From CAWIJK01 sp963836375 (GTDB taxonomy: Bacteria; Actinomycetota; Acidimicrobiia; Acidimicrobiales; RAAP-2): a stretch of DNA of 64,000 nucleotides. Made by a program: the position numbers and the translations under genes. This document shows positions 44,780 to 53,065 of this stretch, one piece after another (the first letter of the stretch is position 1; the number at the start of each line of letters is the position of its first letter). Below the pieces are notes generated by a model. That model saw only the letters and a program-made list of their open reading frames with translations, was not told the origin of the DNA and did no database searches. Location of the stretch: assembly GCA_963836375.1 (NCBI GenBank), contig CAWIJK010000004.1, positions 1-64,000 of the forward strand. Reading direction: 5' to 3'.

Positions 44780-45379
44780 GTGAGCCGTGCCATGATCCAC
44801 CCGATCGTTCGCCGCGGCATTCTCGTCGTGGCCGTGCTCGCCCTCCCTGCAGTGTTGTCGGCCTGCGGCTCCTCGTCGCCCGCCGCCAGCACCACCACCA
44901 CCAGGGCGGCCCCGCCGACGACGGCCGCCCCCTCCACCACGACGGGCTCCGCCGGCTCCCTCCCGACCAGCACCACCGCTCCTGGCACGCCGACCCCGGT
45001 CTACGAGGTGCGGACCGGCACCGTGCCCGGGTTGGGCAAGGTCCTGGTCGACGGGCAGGGTTTCACCCTGTACATCTTCGAGCCGGACAACCAATCGGGG
45101 AAGTCGACCTGCTACGGCAACTGCGCGCAGGGGTGGCCGCCCCTGCTGCTCCCGAGCGGGGTCACCGCCCCGGTGTCGGGACCGGGTGTCGACGCGTCCC
45201 TCCTCGGGACCACGGCGCGCACCGACGGCACGACCGAGGTCACCTACAACCGGTGGCCCCTGTACCTGTGGGTGAACGACTCCTCACCGGGCCAGGCCAC
45301 CGGCCAGGGCCTCGACAACCTGGGCGGGCTCTGGTACGTGATCGCCCCCGACGGCCACCCGGTCCTCACCCACGGGTGA
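44780..45379 (+). CDS. Lipoprotein with PF03640-type secreted repeats
   Basis: 199 residues from a GTG with GGAGGG nine bases before it. A lipobox is seen at LPAVLSACGSS, followed by a long Thr/Ser/Pro linker typical of exported actinomycete lipoproteins. Two repeats follow: GLGKVLVDGQGFTLYIFEPD, KSTCYGNCAQGWPPLLLP, then a second NRWPLYLWVNDSSPG and NLGGLWYVIAPDG. This double repeat is the family pattern of unknown function (PF03640). C-Y-G-N-C-A-x-x-W-P could bind a metal or heme. Downstream of the PHM-like gene, maybe co-expressed. Confidence 0.82.
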   Translation: MSRAMIHPIVRRGILVVAVLALPAVLSACGSSSPAASTTTTRAAPPTTAAPSTTTGSAGSLPTSTTAPGTPTPVYEVRTGTVPGLGKVLVDGQGFTLYIFEPDNQSGKSTCYGNCAQGWPPLLLPSGVTAPVSGPGVDASLLGTTARTDGTTEVTYNRWPLYLWVNDSSPGQATGQGLDNLGGLWYVIAPDGHPVLTHG

Positions 45380-45452
45380 GCCGGCGACGAACCGGACAAC
45401 GACACGTCGCCGGTCCCGCCCGCCGCGCGGGCAATGACCGCCTGCCGAGGGG

Positions 45453-46442
45453 TCAGGCCGTCGCGTACTGGCTCAGCGAGCCGAGCTGCTCGGCCGTCCC
45501 CACGCTGATCAGGACGTCGCCGGCACGGATCGTGTCGTCCGGCGAGGGGTTGGTGATGAACGAACCGTCGGGACGGCGGATCGCCAGCACCAGCGCCCCG
45601 GTCCGGTCCCGCAGCTGGGCCGCCCGGATCGACTTGCCGGCCAGGGACGAGACGTCCGAGACGGTCAGCTCCTCCAGGCGGAATTTCAGCGTCCCGTCGT
45701 GCATCACCACGTCGACGAAGTCGACCACGTGGGGCTGGGTCACGAAGGCGGCCATGCGGTCACCCCCCAGCTGCTGGGGGTTCACCACCCGGTCGGCGCC
45801 GGCCCGGACGAGCTTCGGCTCGGACGACTCGTTGCGGGCCCGGGCGATGATCTGGAGGTCCGGTCGCATCGACTTGCCGGCCACCGTGACGTAGAGGTTG
45901 TCGGCGTCGGTGTCCAGGGCGGCCACCAGGGTCGAGGCGCGGTCGATCCCCGCCTGCCGGAGGACCTCGTCGTCGGTGACGTCGCCCTGGACCGTCGGGT
46001 AGGGCACCTCACCCAGCCGGCCGGGGTCCCGGTCGACCACCACGACGTCCCGCCCGGCGGTGTCGAGGAACTGCGCGACCTCGCGCCCGACCCGGCCCCA
46101 CCCGCACACGATCACGTGTCGGTCCATCCGCGCGATGTCCCGTTCCATCCGTCGCCTCCTCACCAGGTCTCGCATGTGTCCTTCGATCAGCACCTCGAGA
46201 ACGGCGCTGAAGGTGTACAGGGCGGTGCCCACCCCCACCAGGATCAAGATGATGGTGAACACCTTGCTGCCGGCGTCGAGGGGATGCTGAGAGTTGAAGC
46301 CCACCGTGCTGACGGTGATCACGGTCTGGAAGACGGCGTCTTCGAAGCCGAAGCCGAACAACAGGTACCCGACGGTGCCGACGATCAGCACGAGGGCCAG
46401 CGCCCCCAGGCCGATCCTCACCCTGCGGAAGGGGTCCTGCAT
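45453..46442 (-). CDS. Potassium channel with TrkA-N/RCK domains
   Basis: 329 residues. Two membrane helices flank a pore loop, TVITVSTVGFN (filter TVGFN near residues 46-50 rather than TVGYG). The RCK part begins RHVIVCGWGRVGREVAQFLDTAGRDVVVVDRD, a Rossmann NAD(H)-binding G-x-G-x-x-G motif, and continues with DDEVLRQAGIDRASTLVAAL. A C-terminal TrkA-C-like domain ends the protein. Typical of ligand-gated K+ channels that open on Ca2+ or nucleotide binding. Gene direction is convergent with the lipoprotein gene. Confidence 0.88.
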   Translation of the reverse strand: MQDPFRRVRIGLGALALVLIVGTVGYLLFGFGFEDAVFQTVITVSTVGFNSQHPLDAGSKVFTIILILVGVGTALYTFSAVLEVLIEGHMRDLVRRRRMERDIARMDRHVIVCGWGRVGREVAQFLDTAGRDVVVVDRDPGRLGEVPYPTVQGDVTDDEVLRQAGIDRASTLVAALDTDADNLYVTVAGKSMRPDLQIIARARNESSEPKLVRAGADRVVNPQQLGGDRMAAFVTQPHVVDFVDVVMHDGTLKFRLEELTVSDVSSLAGKSIRAAQLRDRTGALVLAIRRPDGSFITNPSPDDTIRAGDVLISVGTAEQLGSLSQYATA

Positions 46443-46522
46443 CGATCCATCATGCCCGAACGGGGGCCGGCGACCTCCCGGGGCCCGGGGCCGTCCGGCA
46501 CCGAGCCCGAGGCGCACGGCGC

Positions 46523-47377
46523 TCAGCCGGCGAAGTCGAGCAATTGCGGGGCCAGGAGTGGCCAACGCTCGAAAAGATGGCCCTCGCCCCGACGCGCCGC
46601 GTCACTGCGCAGGACCCACTCGTCGTCGCCCCAGGGCGGCTCGACCAGCGTCGAATGGGCGAGCAGGTCGCACAATCGCTCGGACGTCGCCCGTGTGTGA
46701 TACGGGTCGCGCTCCGCGCTGCGAAAGACGAGGGAGGGCACGTCGAGGCGGCCCAGCTCGGCGTCGGTGACCCCCGGGACAACCGAGCCGGGCACGGGGC
46801 AGTAGGCCGCCATCCAGCGCTCGAGGGTCGCGATGAAAACCCGTCGGTCGAGCGCCAAGAAGCGCTGCCGGTTCCCCGGGTTGCGTTCGAGGACCTCGGC
46901 CCACTCCGGGAGCTCGACCACCGCCTCCATGCCGTGCTGCCAGGCCACCCGGATCGACTCACCGCAGTAGACGGTGGCCAGGACCATCAGGCCGTAGACG
47001 CCCCCCGAGATCCACCAGAGGGCCAGCTTGGCCGCCCGTCGCGGGTGACGGGCGGCCGCCAGCAGCGAGACCCGGGCCCCGCCCGAACCCCCGACGATCA
47101 CCGTCGGGCCCAGGTCCAGGGCCCCCAGCAGGCCGCTCAGCTGGTCAGCCTGCATCTCGGACTCCGACGGCCCGGTAAAGCACACGTCGCTGGCACCGGT
47201 GTTCGGCCGGTCCCAGATGACCACGGTCTGGCCGCCCTCGGCCAGCGCCCCGGCCAGCTCGCGGACACCGGGGGCGTCCTTGGAGAACCGGCCACCGGGG
47301 GTGAGCACCCAGGGCCGGCCGCGGTGGCCGAGGACCTCGTAGGCGATCCTCACCCCGTCGACCTCGACCGTCGCCAT
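46523..47377 (-). CDS. Alpha/beta-hydrolase
   Basis: 284 residues from ATG before ATVEVDGVRIAYEVLG. The oxyanion segment is VIWDRPNTGASD, the nucleophile elbow VIVGGSGGARVSLL, and the conserved acid lies in VFRSAERDPYHT. A Trp in PPWGDDEWV replaces the usual DHxxP near the C-terminus, so the catalytic His is unclear (a candidate lies in GHLFERWPLL). Esterase, epoxide hydrolase or dehalogenase-like activity is possible. The open frame has a longer start at 47407. Confidence 0.84.
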   Translation of the reverse strand: MATVEVDGVRIAYEVLGHRGRPWVLTPGGRFSKDAPGVRELAGALAEGGQTVVIWDRPNTGASDVCFTGPSESEMQADQLSGLLGALDLGPTVIVGGSGGARVSLLAAARHPRRAAKLALWWISGGVYGLMVLATVYCGESIRVAWQHGMEAVVELPEWAEVLERNPGNRQRFLALDRRVFIATLERWMAAYCPVPGSVVPGVTDAELGRLDVPSLVFRSAERDPYHTRATSERLCDLLAHSTLVEPPWGDDEWVLRSDAARRGEGHLFERWPLLAPQLLDFAG

Positions 47378-47536
47378 CGACCTTCCCCGTTGGACCGGGC
47401 GGTCCACTCGGAGCGAACCCTATCGGGGGCCGCCCCGACGGGACCCGGGCACCACCGGCGCATGCGCCATATGCTGGCGACGGCACCCGGACCGCGGGCC
47501 GTGGCACCGCGGCGGCCCGAGACGAAGGGGACCGAC

Positions 47537-48704
47537 ATGTCCGACGCGCTCGACCGGATCAGGGTGATCGACACCGACACCCATCTCACCGAGCGCCACG
47601 ACCTGTGGACCAAGCGGGCGGGCGCCGCCTGGCGTGACAGGGTGCCCCACGTGACCCAGGTCGACGGGAGTGCCACCTGGGTGGTCGACGGGGCGGTCCT
47701 CGGACGGGCCGGCGCCGGCGGCGTCATCGACCGGCGCGGCGTCAAGGGGCGCTCGTTCGAGGGCCTCTACGAGTGGGAGATCGACGACGTCCACCAGGCG
47801 GCCTGGGACCCGGTGGCCCGGGTCGAGCTCATGGACGACATCGGGGTGTGGGCCCAGATCATCTACCCCGGTGTCGTCGGTCTGGGCGGCCAGGCCCTGG
47901 CCGAGGTGGTCACCGACGAGGCCCTGCGCACCCTGTGCGTCGAGATCTTCAACGATGCCAGCGCCGAACTGCAGGCCGGGGTCGGGGAACCGGCTCTTGC
48001 CCATGGCTCTCCTGCCGGCCTGGGACGTCGACGCCTGCGTCCGCGAGGCCCGGCGGGCGGCGGGACTGGGACTGCGCGGGGTCAACCTCACCTCGGACCC
48101 CCAGGATCTCGGCGCACCCGACCTGGCCGACCGGGCCTGGGACGCGCTGTGGGAGGTGTGCAGCGAGGCCGGCCTGCCGGTGCACTTCCACATCGGGGCC
48201 AGCCTGACCACCATGAACTACTTCGGGACCTACCCCTGGCCCTCCCACGACGACGACACGAAGCTGGCCATCGGCGGGACGCTGCTGTTCGTCGGCAACG
48301 CCCGGGTGGTCGTGAACATCATCTGTTCGGGAATGCTCGACCGGTTCCCAGAGCTCAAGGTCGTCTCGGTGGAGAGCGGGACCGGGTGGATACCGTTCAT
48401 CCTCGAGGCCCTGGACTACGAGATGGACGAGAACGCGCCCCAAGCCAAGGCGGCACTCAGCCTGCTCCCTTCGGAGTACTTCAGGCGACAGATGTACGCC
48501 ACCACGTGGTTCGAGTCCCGGCACCTGGGCTCGGTGGTCGACGCCATAGGAGAGGACAGGGTCATGTTCGAGACCGACTTCCCCCACCCGACCTGCCTCT
48601 ACCCCGATCCCCTCCGGTCGGCCCGCGAGAACATGCACGACCTCGGTCCGGTGGCACAGCGCAAGATCCTGAGCGAGAACGCCACCCGGCTCTACCGCCT
48701 CTGA
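47537..48704 (+). pseudogene. Amidohydrolase (PF04909-like), frameshifted
   Basis: Reads MSDALDRIRVIDTDTHLTER in one frame up to about 47978 (FNDASAELQAG) and continues in the next frame as SGNRLLPMALLPAWDVDACVREARRAAG to the end. The frame change falls on a GGGG run at 47978-47981 and needs one G fewer. Together the parts form a normal 2-amino-3-carboxymuconate-semialdehyde-decarboxylase-type TIM-barrel: D-T-D-T-H near the start, HFHIGAS in the middle and FETDFPHP near the end are the metal ligands. It is either a young pseudogene or a sequencing error in a homopolymer. Confidence 0.82.
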
Positions 48705-48752
48705 CCGCCGGGTCCCCGGGTGACCAGGCCCGGCCCACGAGCCCGGCCGCGC

Positions 48753-49391
48753 TCAACCCCCGGGGTGCCCCCAGCAGTCGTCGAGGAAGTCGTCGAGGGC
48801 TTTGGTGTTGCGCCGGACCACGAGCTGGCCGTCCGCGTGGCGGGAGATGTCGAGGCTGGGACAGAACACGTCGCGGTTCCCGCAGAAGAAATGCGGGGAG
48901 CCCTTCACCCCCCGCTCCTGTCCCCGCCGCCAGTCGGCCAGCACCGCCCCGAGGTCGGCCCGGTCGGGGACGACGACGCCGTGGAGCGACCCGATCTCCG
49001 AGAGCACACCGGGGTCTGCGATGTCACGGCCCTCCTCGAACAGGGCGTCGCGCAGGGCCAGGGCCACCGCCTCCCCCACCCCGTCGCCCTCCCGGTAGGC
49101 GGCGGCACTCAGGGCCAGCGCCGGGAGCGAGGTCGACGGGAAGCATCCGGGGTCGAACCCCCTGAATAGCTCGGGTGCCACCTGGGCCCGTAGCTCGGCG
49201 ACGTGGAGGGCCGTGGTGGCCGGGTCGAGGGCGGCCTCGTTGACCAGCTCGAGCGGCCAGGCCCGGATCCGCAGTGGTGACTCGACGCGGCCGAGTGCCT
49301 GCCGTCGCCGGACCGTGGCCCTCAGGCCGACGTGGGCAAAGGGGCACCAGACGTCGGCGAAGACCTCGATCGAGGACACTCCCTCGACCAT
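48753..49391 (-). CDS. DsbA-like thioredoxin-fold protein (FrnE/HCCA isomerase type)
   Basis: 212 residues. It begins SSIEVFADVWCPFAHVGLRA, the thioredoxin-fold active-site region with a single Cys (C-P-F-A), so it is not a full CxxC disulfide oxidoreductase; this resembles FrnE or 2-hydroxychromene-2-carboxylate isomerases. The helical insertion LFRGFDPGCFPSTSLPALALSAAAY and the cis-Pro region RGVKGSPHFF complete the fold. The final segment has two further Cys (FCGNRDVFCPS and DCWGHPGG). It is divergent from the MBL gene. Confidence 0.78.
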   Translation of the reverse strand: MVEGVSSIEVFADVWCPFAHVGLRATVRRRQALGRVESPLRIRAWPLELVNEAALDPATTALHVAELRAQVAPELFRGFDPGCFPSTSLPALALSAAAYREGDGVGEAVALALRDALFEEGRDIADPGVLSEIGSLHGVVVPDRADLGAVLADWRRGQERGVKGSPHFFCGNRDVFCPSLDISRHADGQLVVRRNTKALDDFLDDCWGHPGG

Positions 49392-49436
49392 ACCGCCAGG
49401 CCTGCCAAGCTCTTTGGGTCGACGGAGGGAGCGGGC

Positions 49437-50264
49437 GTGCAGGTGGTCATCTTGGGGAGCGGCAGCCCCCTGCCGGACCCGGACCGGGCGGGCCCGGCAA
49501 CCCTGGTGCGCACGACCGCCGGCGACCTGCTGTTCGACTGCGGGCGGGGCGTCTTGATGCGCGCCGCCGCGGCCGGATCCAGCGCCGGCGCCCTGACGGC
49601 GCTCTTCGTGACCCATCTGCACAGCGATCACCTCACCGACCTCAATGACGTCGTGACCACCCGCTGGGTGACGTCGTTGGCCGCGAGCCCGCTCCGCCTG
49701 TTCGGTCCGCCCGGGACGTCGCGGGTCCTGGCGGCCACCGAGGCCATGCTCGAGCCCGACATCGGCTACCGCCTGGCCCACCACGGCGACCTCACGGAGC
49801 GACCGGCCACTCTCGTGACCGAGGTCGACCAGGGGGTCGTCTTCGACGAGGGCGGTGTCCGGGTCGTCGCCGGCCCGACCGACCACGCTCCGGTCGCCCC
49901 GACCGTCGGCTACCGGGTCGAAGACGCAGGGCGCTCGGTGGTGATCGCCGGGGACACCGTGCCCTGTGCCGGGCTCGACGCGCTCTGCGCCGGCGCCGAC
50001 GTGCTGGTCCACACCGCGGTGCGGCGGGACCTGATCGAGTCGATCGGGGTCCCGAGACTCCTCGACGTCCTCGACTACCACTCGTCGGTGCCCGACGCCG
50101 CCCGCACGGCGGCGGCCGGGGGGGTCCGCACCCTGGTTCTCAGCCACCTGGTCCCGCCGCCGGCACCCGGGACCGAGAGCCAGTGGGTGGACCAGGCGGC
50201 CCCGCACTTCGACGGTCGGGTCGTGGTGGCCGCCGACCTGGTGACCCTCGACGTCACCGGCTGA
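49437..50264 (+). CDS. MBL-fold metallo-hydrolase (RNase Z/arylsulfatase-like)
   Basis: 275 residues from a GTG with GGAGG in front. VQVVILGSGSPLPDPDRAGPATLV and LLFDCGRG open the fold, and the zinc site is THLHSDHLTDLNDVV (H-x-H-x-D-H), followed by GPTDHAPVAPTVGYRV, VIAGDTVPC (Asp) and LVLSHLVPP (His). The pattern with short insertions matches tRNase Z-like or arylsulfatase-like beta-lactamase-fold enzymes; there is no clear exosite arm, so activity on tRNA is doubtful. Divergent to the DsbA-like gene. Confidence 0.85.
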   Translation: MQVVILGSGSPLPDPDRAGPATLVRTTAGDLLFDCGRGVLMRAAAAGSSAGALTALFVTHLHSDHLTDLNDVVTTRWVTSLAASPLRLFGPPGTSRVLAATEAMLEPDIGYRLAHHGDLTERPATLVTEVDQGVVFDEGGVRVVAGPTDHAPVAPTVGYRVEDAGRSVVIAGDTVPCAGLDALCAGADVLVHTAVRRDLIESIGVPRLLDVLDYHSSVPDAARTAAAGGVRTLVLSHLVPPPAPGTESQWVDQAAPHFDGRVVVAADLVTLDVTG

Positions 50265-50321
50265 CCGACCAGTCCGCCGACCGGTATTCGACCATCCTTG
50301 CTGGCGAGAGGAGGCCATGGC

Positions 50322-51239
50322 GTGGGAACGGCAATCCGAACCGAGGGGCTCTCGAAGCGCTACGGGGAGGTCGACGCCCTCAAGGATCTCGACCTGGTGG
50401 TGGCCGAGTCCGAGGTGGTCGGGTACCTCGGGCCCAACGGGGCCGGGAAGACGACGACCATCCGCCTGCTCCTCGGGCTGGTCCGCCCGACGGCCGGCCG
50501 GGCCGAGCTCTTCGGGCTCGACTGCCAGCGCCAGGCGGTCGAGGCCCACCGGCGCCTGGCCTATGTCCCCGGGGAGGCCAGCCTGTGGCCGGCCCTCACC
50601 GGCGCCGAGACCCTGCACCTGCTCGGCCAGGTCCAAGGGGCGGTGGACCCGGCCTACCGCGATGAGCTGATCGGCCGCTTCGACCTGGACCCGTCCAAGA
50701 AGGTCCGCGCCTACTCGAAGGGGAACCGCCAGAAGCTCATCTTGATCGCCGCCCTCATGACCCGGGCCGACCTCCTCGTGCTGGACGAGCCCACCAGCGG
50801 GCTCGACCCGCTGATGGAGCAGGCCTTCCGCCACTGCGTGCACGAGGCCAGGGAGCGTGGTCAGACCATCTTCTTGTCCTCGCACATCCTGAGCGAGGTG
50901 GAGGCCCTCTGTGACCGGGTCGGCATCCTGCGCGACGGCGCCCTGGTCGAGATGGGCACGCTCGCCGAGATGCGCCACCTCTCGGCGCTCACGGTGGAGG
51001 CGACGTTCGACGGCTCGGTGCCCGACCTGTCCAGGGTCCCCGGCGTGAGTGCGCTCGACGTGGAGGGCCGGGTCGTCCGGTGCCAGGTCCGGGGCCCGAT
51101 CGAGCCGTTGCTCAAGGTGCTCGCCGCCTCGGGTGTCCACGAACTGCTGAGCCGCGAACCCTCGTTGGAAGAGCTCTTCTTGGCCCACTACGGCGGGGAC
51201 GGCTCGGCCCGAGAGGCGGCTCCCCCCCGTGCCGGCTGA
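50322..51239 (+). CDS. ABC transporter ATP-binding protein (polyketide/drug exporter type)
   Basis: 305 residues from a GTG after a GAGGAGG site. Walker A LGPNGAGKTTTIRLLLGL, Q-loop AYVPGEASLWPALTG, signature YSKGNRQKLILIAALM, Walker B LLVLDEPTSGLDPLME and H-loop LSSHILSEVEAL are all present. It overlaps the permease gene start by 11 bp. The pair resembles DrrAB or BcrA-type exporters of peptide and polyketide antibiotics in actinomycetes. Confidence 0.92.
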   Translation: MGTAIRTEGLSKRYGEVDALKDLDLVVAESEVVGYLGPNGAGKTTTIRLLLGLVRPTAGRAELFGLDCQRQAVEAHRRLAYVPGEASLWPALTGAETLHLLGQVQGAVDPAYRDELIGRFDLDPSKKVRAYSKGNRQKLILIAALMTRADLLVLDEPTSGLDPLMEQAFRHCVHEARERGQTIFLSSHILSEVEALCDRVGILRDGALVEMGTLAEMRHLSALTVEATFDGSVPDLSRVPGVSALDVEGRVVRCQVRGPIEPLLKVLAASGVHELLSREPSLEELFLAHYGGDGSAREAAPPRAG

Positions 51240-52884
51240 GGTCGCCCTCGGGTCGGCCGCCATTCCGAGGGCCGGCCGCTCGCCGGGCACCGTCGTGGCC
51301 CGCCGGACGGCCCGCAAGGCGGCCCGATCGGGTGTGCTGTGGGGCTACGTCTTCGCCATCTACGTCGCCACCAACGCCCTGGCCTTCTCGTCGACCTACA
51401 AGACGGCGGCGGAGCGACAGCGCCTCGAGGCCACCTTCGGGTCGAACACCGCGGTCAGCGCGCTGGTCGGGCCGCCCCACCAGATCCAAGAGGTGGGCGG
51501 CTTCACGGCTTGGAAGTGCCTCACGACACTGGCCATCGTGGGCGCGGTGTGGGGCTTGTTGGCCGGGACCCGGCTCCTGAGGGGCGAGGAGGACGCCGGA
51601 CGCTGGGAGCTCTTGCTGGCCGGCCGCACCACCCGGCGCGGGGCCGCCGCCCAGGCGGTCGCCGGCCTGGCTGTCGGGCTGGTGGCGCTGTTCGCCGTGA
51701 CCGCGGTCGTGGTGGCGGTTGTCGGACGCTCCTCGAAGGTCGACATCTCGACGGGGGCGGCGGCGTTCTTCGCGCTGGCCACCGTGTCGGCCGCCGCCGT
51801 GTTTCTCGCCGTCGGCGCTCTCACCAGCCAGCTCGCCCCCACCCGGCGCCAGGCCGCGGCCTACGCCGGCGCCGCCCTCGGCGTCAGCTACGCCCTGCGG
51901 ATGGTGGCCGACTCGGGTGCCGGCCTCGAGTGGCTGCGGTGGGCCACCCCGTTGGGGTGGGTGGAGGAGCTCCGGCCCCTCACCGCACCGGACCCCTTCC
52001 CCCTGGCGCTCCTGGCCCTCCTGACCATCACGGCGGCCGGCCTGGCCGTGCACCTGGCCGGGCGACGTGATCTCGGGGCCAGCACGCTGCCCGACCGCCC
52101 CGCCACCGAACCGCGGACGGCCCTGCTCTCCAGCCCGGTCGGGCTCGCCCTCCGGCTGGCCCGGCCGACCCTGCTCGGATGGGGAGCGGCCATCGCCGGC
52201 CTGGGCCTCCTGTTCGGGCTCGTGGCCAGGTCGGCCAGTCGGGCGGTGGCCGGCTCGTCGAGCCTCGAGCGGGTCCTGGCCCGCCTCGGGGCACCCGGAA
52301 GCGGCGTCACCGCCTACCTCGGGGTCGGGTTCTTGATGATGGCGGTGCTGCTGGCCTTCGCGGCCGCCGGACAGGTGGGGACGTCGCGGGCCGAGGAGGC
52401 AGAAGGGAGGCTGGATCATCTCCTGGTCCGGCCGGTGCACCGCTCCGGTTGGCTGGGCGGGAGGGTCGCCGTCGCCGCCGGGGCTCTCGTCGCCGGCGGG
52501 GTGCTGGCCGCCCTGGCCGCCTGGCTGGGGGCCCTCAGCCAGGGCGCACCGGTGGCCTTCGGCAAGGTGCTCGAGGCCGGCCTCAACGTCGTGCCCCCGG
52601 CGGTGTTCGTTCTGGGCCTGGGCGTCGCGGTCCTCGGTGTGTGGCCCCGGGCGACCGGGGTGATCGCCTACGGGGTGATCGCCTGGTCGTTTCTCGTCGA
52701 GATCGTCGGCGGGACCATCAACGCCAACCACTGGCTCCTCGACACGTCGCTCTTCCACCAGATGGCGGCGGCCCCGGCCACCGCGCCGGACTGGACGTCG
52801 GCCGGGGTGATGGTGGCGCTCGGAGCCCTCGGTGCGGCCCTGGGCATCCTCGCCTTCAGCCGCCGCGACCTGGTGGGTGACTAG
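51229..52884 (+). CDS. ABC exporter permease (two-module, polyketide exporter type)
   Basis: 551 residues from a GTG inside the ATPase gene, with twelve predicted membrane helices in two modules of six. Each module starts with an amphipathic helix and carries Ala/Val-rich hydrophobic segments (AVVVAVVGRSSKVD, GAAIAGLGLLFGLVARSAS); a conserved DHLLVRPVHRSGWLGGRVAVA loop precedes module two's C-terminal part. This fused form is the typical actinomycete partner of DrrA-like ATPases. The substrate is unknown. Confidence 0.86.
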   Translation: MPAEVALGSAAIPRAGRSPGTVVARRTARKAARSGVLWGYVFAIYVATNALAFSSTYKTAAERQRLEATFGSNTAVSALVGPPHQIQEVGGFTAWKCLTTLAIVGAVWGLLAGTRLLRGEEDAGRWELLLAGRTTRRGAAAQAVAGLAVGLVALFAVTAVVVAVVGRSSKVDISTGAAAFFALATVSAAAVFLAVGALTSQLAPTRRQAAAYAGAALGVSYALRMVADSGAGLEWLRWATPLGWVEELRPLTAPDPFPLALLALLTITAAGLAVHLAGRRDLGASTLPDRPATEPRTALLSSPVGLALRLARPTLLGWGAAIAGLGLLFGLVARSASRAVAGSSSLERVLARLGAPGSGVTAYLGVGFLMMAVLLAFAAAGQVGTSRAEEAEGRLDHLLVRPVHRSGWLGGRVAVAAGALVAGGVLAALAAWLGALSQGAPVAFGKVLEAGLNVVPPAVFVLGLGVAVLGVWPRATGVIAYGVIAWSFLVEIVGGTINANHWLLDTSLFHQMAAAPATAPDWTSAGVMVALGALGAALGILAFSRRDLVGD

Positions 52885-53065
52885 TTGGGGGCCCGGCCCG
52901 GGCGATAGGAGCCCCCGCCCGGGGTCTCAGGGCCGACGTCGCCCCGCCGGGGGCGGGCGGGGACCGGTGGGGCCGGGTTCAGCCCGGTAGGATGCCCGGG
53001 CCATCAGGGCCCGCGGGGCCACTCCGGGCTCCGAAGGGCTCGGCAGACCGATCTGGGGGCTCTGG

